64,000 bases of DNA from Chitinophaga sp. (GTDB taxonomy: Bacteria; Bacteroidota; Bacteroidia; Chitinophagales; Chitinophagaceae). This document shows, one piece after another, positions 26,101 to 35,105 of the stretch. Position 1 is the stretch's first letter; every line of letters begins with the position of its first letter. Position numbers and translations under genes: made by a program. The stretch lies in assembly GCF_017745275.1 (NCBI RefSeq), contig NZ_JAGHZS010000003.1, positions 242,693 to 306,692 on the forward strand, in the 5' to 3' direction. Below the pieces are notes generated by a model, which had not been told where the DNA came from, did no database searches, and saw nothing but the letters and a program-made list of their open reading frames with translations.

Positions 26101-26199
26101 CTATCTTTCATATAAACAAAGCGGGTGAAATATGAGAAATGTGTTCCCTTGTATACAGGCAAATCGCACCAGGCTGGTTAATAGAAAAAACATATTCTG

Positions 26200-27483
26200 A
26201 TGAAAGCTACCCTTATGAAGCTTAACTATGTAAAAGGTCTGTTGGCAGTTTTGCTGGTTTCCCTGCTGGCCAGCTGTGGCGGTAGTAAAACCCCTAAAAA
26301 TGCACAAGGGCAATTGATCGGCGTAAGTCCGAGACCAAAGTACACTCCCCCTGTACCTTACGGCATGGTATATATCCCAGCCGGAACTTTTCACATGGGT
26401 CCCAGTGATGAAGACGTAAACTATGCATTTACGGCGCGTAACAAGGCTATTTCCATTTCAGGCTTCTATATGGATGCCACGGAAATTACCAATAACGAGT
26501 ATCGCCAGTTTGTGCAGTGGGTGCAAGACTCCATCGCGCATATTCTGCTGGGCCATGTAAAATCTGATGATGGTCATGATATCATTGACTGGAAACAGAA
26601 GATTGTCTGGAAAGATAAGGCCACCTGGGAGAAACTGGATGCGATGGTGTATTCCGAAGCAGACAGGTTATATGGCCGTAAAGATATTGACGTGGGTAAA
26701 CTGATTTACCACCAGGAAACTTTCAACTGGGATAAAGCCAAGCTGAGAGAAAATATCGGTAAACCCCGTTCTACCTTCATCGTAAAGAAAGATGTACCCA
26801 TTTATCCGGATACACTTTGCTGGATCAGGGATTTCTCTTATGCCTACAATGAGCCAATGACGCGTATGTACTTCTGGCACCCGGCATTTGATAACTATCC
26901 GGTAGTTGGTGTGAACTGGCACCAGGCCACCGCTTTCTGCGAATGGAGAAGTAAATTCTGGGAAGATTATCGCCTCAGCAAAAAGCTGTTTACGGAAGAT
27001 AAATTCCAGCTGCCTTCAGAAGCACAGTGGGAATATGCAGCCCGTGGCGGAAGAGAGCAAACACCTTATCCATGGGGTGGTTACTATATCCGTAACAGAA
27101 AAGGATGCTTACTCGCCAACTTTAAACCCGGGCGTGGTAACTATCCGGAAGATGGTGGATTCTACACCGTTCGTGCAGATGCTTACTGGCCTAACGATTA
27201 CGGATTATATAATATGTCTGGTAACGTAGCTGAGTGGACTGCCGATATCTTCTACGAAAATGCCTACTCATTCACTTCCGATATGAACCCGTATCTGAGA
27301 ATGGATGTACCAGATGATGCACCACTGAAAATGAAGCGTAAAGCTATCAGAGGCGGATCCTGGAAAGATGTAGGTTATTTCCTGCAAACCGGTACCCGAA
27401 CATATGAATATCAGGACAGTGCCAAATCGTACGTAGGTTTCAGATGTACCATTGCCCTGAGCAGAAGAGCCAAGCACAGATAG
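26200..27483 (+). CDS. gldK: Type IX secretion system lipoprotein GldK/PorK
   Basis: A 427-residue outer-membrane lipoprotein that forms the periplasmic ring of the type IX secretion system with GldN. A signal peptide ends in the lipobox LASC. The rest is a formylglycine-generating-enzyme-like (FGE-sulfatase) domain: MVYIPAGTFHMGPSDED near the start, YPVVGVNWHQATAFCEWRS, QLPSEAQWEYAARGG, and NVAEWT followed by RGGSWKD. Translation may start at 26200 or at 26215 (MKLNYVK). It is first in a gldKLMN cluster. Confidence 0.95.
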   Translation: MKATLMKLNYVKGLLAVLLVSLLASCGGSKTPKNAQGQLIGVSPRPKYTPPVPYGMVYIPAGTFHMGPSDEDVNYAFTARNKAISISGFYMDATEITNNEYRQFVQWVQDSIAHILLGHVKSDDGHDIIDWKQKIVWKDKATWEKLDAMVYSEADRLYGRKDIDVGKLIYHQETFNWDKAKLRENIGKPRSTFIVKKDVPIYPDTLCWIRDFSYAYNEPMTRMYFWHPAFDNYPVVGVNWHQATAFCEWRSKFWEDYRLSKKLFTEDKFQLPSEAQWEYAARGGREQTPYPWGGYYIRNRKGCLLANFKPGRGNYPEDGGFYTVRADAYWPNDYGLYNMSGNVAEWTADIFYENAYSFTSDMNPYLRMDVPDDAPLKMKRKAIRGGSWKDVGYFLQTGTRTYEYQDSAKSYVGFRCTIALSRRAKHR

Positions 27484-27626
27484 CAGAACCAAATTCGTAA
27501 TAGCCTGTATTAATAACTACCAAAGATAACCTTTGTATTATGTACACTATTATTAGCAAATCAGTGAGAATTAACTATTCCATACAGACTTTAACTATTA
27601 ACACTTTAACCAGTAAATTTTAACCT

Positions 27627-28373
27627 ATGGCTATGAATCCTAACAAAGCTAAATGGCTGAACTTTTTCGTATGTATTGCGGCTTCCGTAGTAATTATCGG
27701 GGCGTTATTTAAACTGCAACACTGGCGGGGAGCTGATATTGCTTTGATCTTAGGTTTGAGCACAGAAGCGCTGATCTTCTTCGTATACGCTTTCGTGCCT
27801 GATTCCGGTGCTTCTCATGCTGAAGGACAAGTGGTGGCAGTTGCCGGCAGTCCTGCAGTAGCTGGCCTGGACAAAATGCTCCAGGAAGCAGACATCACTC
27901 CTGCTAACCTGCAACGTTTGAGCGAAAACTTCCAGAAACTGGGTACTACTGTTGACAAAATGAGAGACATCAGCGATGTAGTTGCAGCCACCGGAGATTA
28001 CACCCAGAAAACAAGAGAAGCTGCCAGCGCTATTGGTAATGTAGCTAACGCTTATACCACTGCTGCTGCTGCTGTATCTTCTTTCAACAGTGCATCAGAA
28101 TCTACCAAAGAATTCCATGTACAGATGCAGGGTATGACCAAAAACCTGGCTTCTCTCAATGCTATCTACGAACTGGAACTCCAGGACACTAACAACCACC
28201 TGAAAGCAATGAACTCATTCTACAGCAACCTGCAGAATGCTTCTTCTGCAATGAGTGGCAGCATTGAAGATGCTAAGAAAACACAGGAACAAATTTCCCT
28301 GCTCGCTAAAAACCTCAGCAACCTGAATTCTATTTACGGTAACATGCTGAGCGCTATGCACGGTGGAAGATAA
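27627..28373 (+). CDS. gldL: Type IX secretion system inner-membrane protein GldL/PorL
   Basis: The 248 residues match GldL, which with GldM forms the proton-driven motor of type IX secretion and gliding. Two N-terminal transmembrane helices (about residues 10-30 and 38-55; WLNFFVCIAASVVIIGALFKL and ALILGLSTEALIFFVYAF, with the charged residue-bearing KLQHWRG between them) are followed by a long cytoplasmic helical domain. The cluster order K-L-M-N is standard. The gap after gldK is 143 nt without an obvious terminator. Confidence 0.95.
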   Translation: MAMNPNKAKWLNFFVCIAASVVIIGALFKLQHWRGADIALILGLSTEALIFFVYAFVPDSGASHAEGQVVAVAGSPAVAGLDKMLQEADITPANLQRLSENFQKLGTTVDKMRDISDVVAATGDYTQKTREAASAIGNVANAYTTAAAAVSSFNSASESTKEFHVQMQGMTKNLASLNAIYELELQDTNNHLKAMNSFYSNLQNASSAMSGSIEDAKKTQEQISLLAKNLSNLNSIYGNMLSAMHGGR

Positions 28374-28427
28374 GGTATAGCTAATAGTTTTTGAATTAAC
28401 ACTTATTATTAAATCTGAAAACAAACT

Positions 28428-29969
28428 ATGGCACTACCTAAAGATCCTAGGCAGAAGATGATCAACATCATGTACCTGGTCTTGACGGCCATGCTCGCGT
28501 TGAACGTCTCTGCTGAAATATTGAACGCATTTAGTATCGTAAATAATTCAATCAATACCTCCAATAAAACGGTAACAGATAAAAACGATTTCATTTACAA
28601 ACAGTTTGAGGCACAAATGAAGGACAACGCTGGAAAAACAGCTCCTTACAAAGCCAAAGCTGAGGAAGTAAAGAAATTGTCTGCCAGCATGTACGATTAT
28701 GTACAATCTCTGAAAGAAACCATTATCACTGAAAGCGGTGGTAAAGATGAACACGGTGAAATCAAAGATAAAGCTGGTCTGGATGCCCCTACCCGGGTAA
28801 TGGAAAACAACAAAAAAGGACCAGAATTAGAAAGTAAGCTGAAAGAGCTGCGCGAAAAATTCCTCTCTTATGTTGACGATCCTAAATCTAAAGCACAAAT
28901 TGAAAAAACTTTACCACTGAAAATAGAAGTGGGCAAATCCGTGGATGATCACGCTGGTGGTCCTAAATCATGGACAACCTACCACTTCAACATGGTACCT
29001 ACCATTGCTGCTGTAACCATCCTGGGTAAATTCCAGAATGATATCAAAAACTCAGAATCTGCAGTGATTGATTACCTGTTCAGTCGTATTGAAGCCAATA
29101 CTTTCAAATTTGATAAAGTAAGACCTTTCATTTCACTGAATTCCAAAAACCTTATGGAAGGACAAACCTTAACTGCTAATATCGCAGTGGGTGCCTACAG
29201 CACTACGGTGAATCCAACCATCGTTGTAAATGGTCAAACCATTGAAGCACACGAAGGTTTAGGAACATTGAATATTCCTGCTTCCGGCATTGGTGAAAAA
29301 ACCATTTCCGGTACAATTACCTTACCTAGCCCTTCTGGTGGCGCTCCTGAATCCTATCCCTTTACAGAAACTTATAATGTAGGTGCTTCAACCACCTCCA
29401 TCTCTGCCGACAAAATGAACGTACTGTATATCGGCCTGCAGAACCCAATTTCAATTTCTGCTGCTGGTGTACCTGCTGAACAAGTATCTGCCTCCATTAG
29501 CGGTGGTAACATGACTAAACGCGGTTCAGGTGAATATATCGTTACAGTAAGCCAGCCTGGTAAGGCAGTCATCAACGTAGTTGCTAACATCGATGGTAAA
29601 ACCAAATCACTCGGTCAGAAAGAATTCCGTGTAAAACGTGTTCCTGATCCGGTATTGAAAGTAGGTGTTAACAAAGGCGGTAGCATGAAAGCAGCTGACT
29701 TTAAAGTACAGGGCGGTTTACGCGCTGACCTGGAAGACTTCGAATTTGAAGGCGTAAAATATGAAGTGGTTGGTTACCGCGTTGGTATCTCTGCCAAAGG
29801 CAAAGAATACCAGGAAGGTGATGCTACTTCCGCTTATTTCCCAGGTAGCGTAGCAGGATCTATCCGTTCTCTGCGCCCAGGTGATGAAGTGTTTTTTGAA
29901 AACGTGAAAGTGAAAGGCCCGGACAACATCGTTCGTTCTATGCCGAGCACTATATTTAAATTAAACTAA
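28428..29969 (+). CDS. gldM: Type IX secretion system protein GldM/PorM
   Basis: The 513 residues match GldM. One N-terminal transmembrane helix follows PKDPRQKMINIMYLVLTAML, then a large periplasmic part: a helical D1 domain (to about residue 220) and three beta-rich domains (FISLNSKNLMEGQTL; YNVGASTTSISADKMNVLYIG; VPDPVLKVGVNKGGSM). It transmits inner-membrane motor movement to the GldK/N ring. It lies 54 nt after gldL and 21 nt before gldN. Confidence 0.95.
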   Translation: MALPKDPRQKMINIMYLVLTAMLALNVSAEILNAFSIVNNSINTSNKTVTDKNDFIYKQFEAQMKDNAGKTAPYKAKAEEVKKLSASMYDYVQSLKETIITESGGKDEHGEIKDKAGLDAPTRVMENNKKGPELESKLKELREKFLSYVDDPKSKAQIEKTLPLKIEVGKSVDDHAGGPKSWTTYHFNMVPTIAAVTILGKFQNDIKNSESAVIDYLFSRIEANTFKFDKVRPFISLNSKNLMEGQTLTANIAVGAYSTTVNPTIVVNGQTIEAHEGLGTLNIPASGIGEKTISGTITLPSPSGGAPESYPFTETYNVGASTTSISADKMNVLYIGLQNPISISAAGVPAEQVSASISGGNMTKRGSGEYIVTVSQPGKAVINVVANIDGKTKSLGQKEFRVKRVPDPVLKVGVNKGGSMKAADFKVQGGLRADLEDFEFEGVKYEVVGYRVGISAKGKEYQEGDATSAYFPGSVAGSIRSLRPGDEVFFENVKVKGPDNIVRSMPSTIFKLN

Positions 29970-29990
29970 CGGTCAATTAATTACTGAATT

Positions 29991-31013
29991 ATGCGAGCAG
30001 TAATATTTAACAGAATAGGTTGGTGCACTCTTTTGCTGGTAATGCTGGCATCAGCTGCCGATGCGCAAAGACGCGGAGGTACAACCCGTCGTAGAACCGC
30101 TAACACAGCTACTTCTACACAGGATGCTTCAGTAGTAAACCCGGCAACAGGGAATGCTGTTACACCTCCATCTGCTCCCCCTGCTTCTCAACGCCCGGAC
30201 GGTATCACCGCTCCGGTGGTGGATACCCCCCGCAAATCATTGCGTATTGATGGTGTGGTGGAAAGAAACCTGGCAAGAGAACGTACGCCCATCGCCTACG
30301 ACTACATCCGCGAGGATGACAGATTCTGGGAAAAGCGTATCTGGCAGGTAATTGATATCAGGGAGAAAATCAATCTTCCTTTTCAATACAACGTGGAAGA
30401 TGAAACCGGTACCAACCAGTTGTTCATAAATATTCTGCTGGACGCTATCAAGAATAAAGAGATAGAAGCTTTCAGCCCTATCGACGACCGTTTCACCACC
30501 ATCATGCCCTACTCCGAAATCCAGAATAAACTCAGCGGTGAAGAAAGAACCGTACGCAGTATAGATCCGGTAACCGGCGAAGAAAAAATGGTGACTACCC
30601 GCGATGACTTCGATCCACGTACCATCAAACAGTACAAAATCAAAGAAGTATGGGTATTCGACAAAGAAGCTTCTGCCCTGAAAGTTCGCATACTGGGTAT
30701 AGCTCCTATGGTTTCCCGTATAAACGAAGATGGCTCTATCCGCGCCTCTATTCCTTTATTCTGGGTGTATTATCCTGATTGCCGCGGTATCCTGGCCAAA
30801 CACGATGTGTATAACCAGAACAACGACGCATCTACTATCAGCTGGGAAGACCTTTTCGAAATGCGCTTCTTCGGTAGCTACATAGTGAAGGAAAATAATA
30901 CCTACAACCGCGAGATCAAGGATTATATTAAAGATGGTGTAATGCGCCTCCTCGAAGGACAAGCTATTCACGATCGTATCTTTAATAAAGAGCAGGACCT
31001 CTGGCAATACTAA
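29991..31013 (+). CDS. gldN: Type IX secretion system ring protein GldN/PorN
   Basis: The 340 residues match GldN/PorN, the periplasmic partner of GldK. A signal peptide ends at ADAQ; a proline/alanine/threonine-rich linker runs to about residue 85, then the conserved domain begins with RTPIAYDYIREDDRFWEKRIWQVIDIREKIN and ends GSYIVKENNTYNREIKDYIKDGV. (These long stretches are quoted only to place domain limits.) The linker is longer than in some relatives. A class B palindrome follows the stop. Confidence 0.93.
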   Translation: MRAVIFNRIGWCTLLLVMLASAADAQRRGGTTRRRTANTATSTQDASVVNPATGNAVTPPSAPPASQRPDGITAPVVDTPRKSLRIDGVVERNLARERTPIAYDYIREDDRFWEKRIWQVIDIREKINLPFQYNVEDETGTNQLFINILLDAIKNKEIEAFSPIDDRFTTIMPYSEIQNKLSGEERTVRSIDPVTGEEKMVTTRDDFDPRTIKQYKIKEVWVFDKEASALKVRILGIAPMVSRINEDGSIRASIPLFWVYYPDCRGILAKHDVYNQNNDASTISWEDLFEMRFFGSYIVKENNTYNREIKDYIKDGVMRLLEGQAIHDRIFNKEQDLWQY

Positions 31014-31015
31014 TT

Positions 31016-31142
31016 AGCAGAAAGCGTAAAGCTTAAAGCATAAAGCAATTATAGCGAATGATCAAAGCGTATGAGTAATTTAATACTCGCTTTAATCATT
31101 CGCTATAATTGCTTTATGCTTTAAGCTTTCTGCTTTCTGCTC
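31016..31142. repeat. Class B heptad palindrome (copy B3)
   Basis: Units GCAGAAA, GCGTAAA, GCTTAAA, GCATAAA, GCAATTA then TAGCGAATGAT. Inner arms 31031-31062 and 31095-31126 match perfectly over 32 bp, including the private unit GCTTAAA in both arms. Confidence 0.8.
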
Positions 31143-31164
31143 TTTTTCTTATCTTTCTTTCCGT

Positions 31165-31743
31165 ATGCAGTACCTCGAGTCACTTCGTAAAACCGTTTTT
31201 CAGATGATGCCCCTCCCCGAGCGGGAATGGGAAGCATTTGCTGAAGTATGGACACCGGTGCAGTATAAACGCAAGGAAGTATTAACTGTTGCCGGCGAAG
31301 TGGAAAAATATCTCTACTTCGTTATCACAGGCGTACAAAGAATTTTTAGCCTGGACGACGATAAAGAAGCCACTCTCCTCTTCTCCTATACCGGCTCCTT
31401 TTCCGGCGTAATGGACTCCTTTCAGTTACAACGTCCGTCCCCCTGGTACCTGGAAACGCTCACTCAAAGTGAATTGCTCCGGATGAATTACGCCGACTTT
31501 AACCGCCTGACACTCGAATTTCCCCTGATAGAAAGATTAGTGAGAATAGGAACGGTAGGCGCCTTATCCGGAGTACTTGAACGCCACCGGGAGTTGCTGT
31601 CTTTCACTGCAGAACAAAAATTCAGGAAACTGCTTACCCGCAGCCCCCAGGTACTACAATTGATTCCCCATAAATACCTCGCCTCCTACCTGGGACTGGA
31701 CCCAGCCACCTTCAGTAAATTACTGAGTACTGTGAAATTATAA
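31165..31743 (+). CDS. Crp/Fnr family transcriptional regulator
   Basis: The 192 residues carry a cyclic-nucleotide-binding-like jelly roll (about 20-125: YKRKEVLTVAGEVEKYLYFVITG) and a short helix-turn-helix at the C-terminus (IPHKYLASYLGLDPATFSKLLST). This compact form is common in Bacteroidota. The ligand-binding loop lacks the arginine of true CRP, so cAMP binding is doubtful. It is probably a local or stress regulator; its target is not apparent. It is separated from gldN by the palindrome. Confidence 0.85.
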   Translation: MQYLESLRKTVFQMMPLPEREWEAFAEVWTPVQYKRKEVLTVAGEVEKYLYFVITGVQRIFSLDDDKEATLLFSYTGSFSGVMDSFQLQRPSPWYLETLTQSELLRMNYADFNRLTLEFPLIERLVRIGTVGALSGVLERHRELLSFTAEQKFRKLLTRSPQVLQLIPHKYLASYLGLDPATFSKLLSTVKL

Positions 31744-31783
31744 AATGTTGATCTGCACAAAGATTTTCCAATAGCCATTGGCC

Positions 31784-31791
31784 TAGCTTTG
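31784..31791 (+). promoter_or_regulatory. -7 box TAGCTTTG for the DinB-like gene
   Basis: Exact TAnnTTTG only 17 nt before the ATG at 31809, giving a very short leader. Confidence 0.4.
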
Positions 31792-31808
31792 TACGAAACA
31801 GGAATGAC

Positions 31809-32405
31809 ATGGAGCCGGTAAAAAGTAATGAACTGCTACACCATTTACGTGAACAAATAGTAGCTGTTTATGATAAAGCGGTACATCGCTTTGGAGAGCA
31901 AACTGATAATATACTGCAACAGGCACCCGCGCCCGGCAAATGGAGCGCTGTGCAATGCCTGGAGCACCTGAACAGCTATGGCAGATTCTATCTTCCGGCA
32001 CTTGAAAATGCAATTACAACAGCCGCACAAAAAAACAGCCGGCCGGCAACATTATTCAAAAGCAGTTGGCTCGGAGCCTGGTTCACTCGCCTGATGCAGC
32101 CCACAGCCGACGGACAATTGCGTTCCCGGATGAAAACCCCCAAAGATCATTTACCGTCAGTACAGCTCAATGTGACAAAAGTATTGGAAGAATTTGAGGC
32201 GCAACAGCTAAAAATGGAAGCACTACTCCTCCGCGCAACTGAAATAAATATTCAGCAGGCGAAGGTAGCAACTTCGTTGTCCCGTTTTATTAAGATGTCT
32301 GTAGGTGATACATTTGGCTTTCTTACTGCACATATCAATCGTCATGTACTGCAGGCAGAACGGGCCATAGCGGTAAGTGCGCCGCTGGTTAAAAAACTCG
32401 TATAG
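31809..32405 (+). CDS. DinB-like four-helix protein
   Basis: The 198 residues fit the DinB/YfiT-type four-helix bundle: PGKWSAVQCLEHLNSYGRFYLPALE with the first metal histidine, and DTFGFLTAHINRHVLQAERA with two more near the C-terminus. Members are metal-dependent and some are bacillithiol or mycothiol S-transferases; no substrate can be given here. Its stop is only 2 nt from the convergent uvrC stop, leaving no room for a separate terminator. Confidence 0.8.
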   Translation: MEPVKSNELLHHLREQIVAVYDKAVHRFGEQTDNILQQAPAPGKWSAVQCLEHLNSYGRFYLPALENAITTAAQKNSRPATLFKSSWLGAWFTRLMQPTADGQLRSRMKTPKDHLPSVQLNVTKVLEEFEAQQLKMEALLLRATEINIQQAKVATSLSRFIKMSVGDTFGFLTAHINRHVLQAERAIAVSAPLVKKLV

Positions 32406-32407
32406 TG

Positions 32408-34213
32408 TTAGCTGTTATGAAAGTGATTCCAGATCAGTTTGGCTTTGGCTGTACCTATTTCTTTTTCCAGGTCTTCCAGTGGCAATAACTTTATTTTGGC
32501 CACGGAGCGAAAGGTTTTCAATAATTGAGTTGCCGTATTTTCACCAATACCTTTAATACTTTCCAATTCGTTTTTGAAAGTACCCTTGCTCCTTTTTTGC
32601 CGGTGAAAAGTAATGCCAAAGCGGTGTACTTCATCCCGCACGCGGCGGATGAGTTTCAGGCTTTCACTATTGTAGGGTAATTTGATACTTTGAGAATCTC
32701 CCGGAAAAAATATTTCTTCTTCATTCTTAGCTAGCCCCACAACGGTCATACTACCAATTAAGTTCAGCTCGCGAATGCTTTCCATAGCAGAACCGAGCTG
32801 ACCTTTACCGCCATCAATGATTACCAGCTGAGGTAATGGTTGCTGCTCTGCCAACAGGCGGTTATATCGTCTGAAAACCACCTCTTTCATGGAGGCGAAG
32901 TCGTTGATCCCTTCCACGGTTTTAATGTTGAAATGCCGGTAATCTTTGTTGGACGCTACGCCATTCTTGAATACCACACAGGCAGCTACGGGATAGCTTC
33001 CCTGGAAGTTGGAGTTATCAAAACACTCAATGTGCTCAGGGAGTACCGGTAATTCAAGATCTGCCTGCAACTGGTACAGTACCTGTTTCCGCTCCATGTC
33101 GCTTTTGCCTTCCAGGTGCAATATCTTTTTGCGGTATAAATCGTCTTTAAAGTAGTTCACATTTTTCTCGGAAAGCTCCAGCAGCTTCTTTTTATCGCCG
33201 CCTTTCGGAACTGTTACAGTAACGCTGCTTTCAGGATATTCTATCGGGAATGGAACTACTATTTCGTTGGTAATACTTTTGAATACTTCGCGCAGATAAG
33301 CAATGGCATAGGCCAGCACTTCTTCATCGCTTTCTTCCAGTTGTTTTTCCAGCGTCACCGTTTTGGTATCTGCGATGGTGCCATTCTGGATCCGCAGGTA
33401 ATTGACATATGCATGGTTGCCCTCACTGATGATGGAAAACACATCCACATTACCCATGCGGTTATTGACGATGGTTGATTTGGCAGAATAATCTTCAAGG
33501 CTGGCAATTTTTTTACGCATAATTTCTGCTTTCTCGAATTCCATTTTGGATACATGCTCCAGCATCTGTTCTTTAAACAGGTTTACCACCGGCGTAAGGT
33601 TTCCTTTCAGTACGTTTTTTACCTGTTGTAGTCCTTCCCGGTAGTCTTCCTGTGTTTGCAGTCCTTCACAAGGACCTTTGCAATTGCCCAGGTGATATTC
33701 GAGACAAACCTTGAATTTCCCTTTTCGTATATTCTCTTCCGTTAAATTAAGATTACAGGTCCGTAAGGGGATATTGTATTTGATTACATCCAGGATTTCT
33801 CTTACACGGCCAACAGAAGTGAAAGGGCCAAGGTAATCTGAGCCATCTTTAATTACATTCCTGGTAAAAAATACGCGGGGAAAAGATTCGTGTTTAATAA
33901 CGATATATGGATAGGTCTTATCGTCTTTCAGGTTAATATTGTATTTGGGCCTGAATTGCTTGATAAGGGAATTTTCCAGCAGAAAAGCATCCTGTTCTGA
34001 GTTAACAATGGTAAACTCAATATGGTGGATGTGTTCTACCAGCTTACGGGTTTTGTAGCTGTCATGATTTTTTACAAAATAAGAGCTGACCCGCTTACGC
34101 AAGCTTTTGGCTTTACCTACGTATAGCAGGGTGCCTGATTCGTCGTAGTATTTATAGATACCTGCGTCTACAGGTATGGTATGTGATATTTTCTGAAACT
34201 CCGCTGCGGTCAT
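32408..34213 (-). CDS. uvrC: UvrABC system protein C
   Basis: The 601 residues match UvrC, the nuclease that makes both incisions in nucleotide excision repair. The GIY-YIG domain is at the N-terminus (DAGIYKYYDESGTLLYVGKAKSLRKR, shown to mark its extent), a UVR motif is near 195-230 (EQMLEHVSKMEFEKAEIMRKKI), the RNase H-like nuclease is in the middle (ECFDNSNFQGSYPVAACVVF), and helix-hairpin-helix repeats end the protein (SIKGIGENTATQLLKTF). It follows a lipoprotein gene by 2 nt, so the two probably form an operon. Confidence 0.96.
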   Translation of the reverse strand: MTAAEFQKISHTIPVDAGIYKYYDESGTLLYVGKAKSLRKRVSSYFVKNHDSYKTRKLVEHIHHIEFTIVNSEQDAFLLENSLIKQFRPKYNINLKDDKTYPYIVIKHESFPRVFFTRNVIKDGSDYLGPFTSVGRVREILDVIKYNIPLRTCNLNLTEENIRKGKFKVCLEYHLGNCKGPCEGLQTQEDYREGLQQVKNVLKGNLTPVVNLFKEQMLEHVSKMEFEKAEIMRKKIASLEDYSAKSTIVNNRMGNVDVFSIISEGNHAYVNYLRIQNGTIADTKTVTLEKQLEESDEEVLAYAIAYLREVFKSITNEIVVPFPIEYPESSVTVTVPKGGDKKKLLELSEKNVNYFKDDLYRKKILHLEGKSDMERKQVLYQLQADLELPVLPEHIECFDNSNFQGSYPVAACVVFKNGVASNKDYRHFNIKTVEGINDFASMKEVVFRRYNRLLAEQQPLPQLVIIDGGKGQLGSAMESIRELNLIGSMTVVGLAKNEEEIFFPGDSQSIKLPYNSESLKLIRRVRDEVHRFGITFHRQKRSKGTFKNELESIKGIGENTATQLLKTFRSVAKIKLLPLEDLEKEIGTAKAKLIWNHFHNS

Positions 34214-34215
34214 GT

Positions 34216-34800
34216 TTACATCCCTTTTTTAGGTGCTATCATTACGTTTATCTCCAGTTCCTTGGGTGTCAGGAAGGCTATTTTTTGATAGGTAGTCATC
34301 CGAACTTGCCTGTTTTGCAGATATACCAGATCCTGCCGGAAATCGTATACCAGGTTACTGGTGTAGGAGTGAATGCTTACCTGTTGTATGTTGCCTTGTT
34401 TATCCAGTTCCATGGTTACCTCGGAAGGGTTGGTTTGCCTCCCTTTTGATTTATAGATCACAGATTTCCGGCCGGAAAACGGATCGTATAAGCTGGAGGT
34501 ATCGTATTCATCCCTGAGGGAGGGTTTATTCAGGTCGATGTCTGCAAATGGCTTCAGCAGGTTTTGTATGGCCGCGCTATCGCTGCCGGATATGCTGGCA
34601 GTATCTTTTTTACCGTTGAGTATCACAGTTTTAAATAATGTGAAGTCACTGTTTCGGATATGTGCATTTTCCTGGCTGAAGTAGACTGGCAGTGGAGCGA
34701 ACTTATCCTGATCTGGTCTCTTAGATGTTTGATTTGCCTGGTTACAGGCGATGGAGCCAATGATGGTAAACAACGCCATTGCTTGCGGGTATATTCTCAT
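34216..34800 (-). CDS. Putative lipoprotein, 194 aa
   Basis: The N-terminus (MRIYPQAMALFTIIGSIAC) ends in a lipobox-like SIAC, so an exported lipoprotein is likely. The mature part contains alternating charged and beta segments (FTLFKTVILNGKKDTASISG; SSLYDPFSGRKSVIYKSKG) and no recognised domain. It lies 2 nt before uvrC on the same strand. The upstream region carries a T-tailed hairpin 30 nt before the ATG and a possible ECF-type promoter, suggesting controlled expression. Confidence 0.72.
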   Translation of the reverse strand: MRIYPQAMALFTIIGSIACNQANQTSKRPDQDKFAPLPVYFSQENAHIRNSDFTLFKTVILNGKKDTASISGSDSAAIQNLLKPFADIDLNKPSLRDEYDTSSLYDPFSGRKSVIYKSKGRQTNPSEVTMELDKQGNIQQVSIHSYTSNLVYDFRQDLVYLQNRQVRMTTYQKIAFLTPKELEINVMIAPKKGM

Positions 34801-34830
34801 GCTGCAAAATTAATACTTAAATGTGGGCCA

Positions 34831-34940
34831 TAAAAAATGCGCCGTAAAAACGGCGCATCGATGCATGAGCAAATCTGTCGAGAGCACTAAAAATATGTAA
34901 ATCAGCCGATTGGGCTGATGTTTTTCGTGGGTAACGTCTA
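34831..34940 (-). ncRNA. Candidate leader RNA or small RNA upstream of the lipoprotein gene
   Basis: On the minus strand, a hairpin ATCAGCC/GGCTGAT (34901-34919) is followed by a perfect 9-bp GC-rich hairpin (34837-34858) and six T, an intrinsic terminator 30 nt before the ATG. With the promoter-like site at 34942-34970 this outlines a transcript of about 105 nt, either a free RNA or an attenuated leader. The terminator could instead serve gpmI. Confidence 0.35.
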
Positions 34941-34941
34941 T

Positions 34942-34970
34942 TAAACGAGGGCCAGTTGCGAAATGTTACA
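34942..34970 (-). promoter_or_regulatory. Possible ECF sigma promoter, TGTAAC-N17-CGTTTA
   Basis: On the minus strand TGTAAC (34965-34970) and CGTTTA (34942-34947) are 17 nt apart, like the AAC/CGT elements of ECF sigma promoters. No TAnnTTTG box is nearby. No ECF gene is in the window. Confidence 0.3.
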
Positions 34971-34992
34971 GGGACTTCCAAATAAATTTGAA

Positions 34993-35101
34993 AAAGCCGA
35001 AAGCAAAAAGCTATTAACGAGATTGATTAAAGCGTAGGATTAATATCCGCTCTTTTTAATCTCGTTAATAGCTTTTTGCTTTCGGCTTTTCGCTTTCGGC
35101 T
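34993..35101. repeat. Class B heptad palindrome (copy B4)
   Basis: Perfect 30-bp arms at 34995-35024 and 35058-35087. Units are AGCCGAA, AGCAAAA, AGCTATT, then AACGAGATT instead of TAGCGAATGA. It lies just downstream of gpmI (minus strand). Confidence 0.8.
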
Positions 35102-35105
35102 CCGG

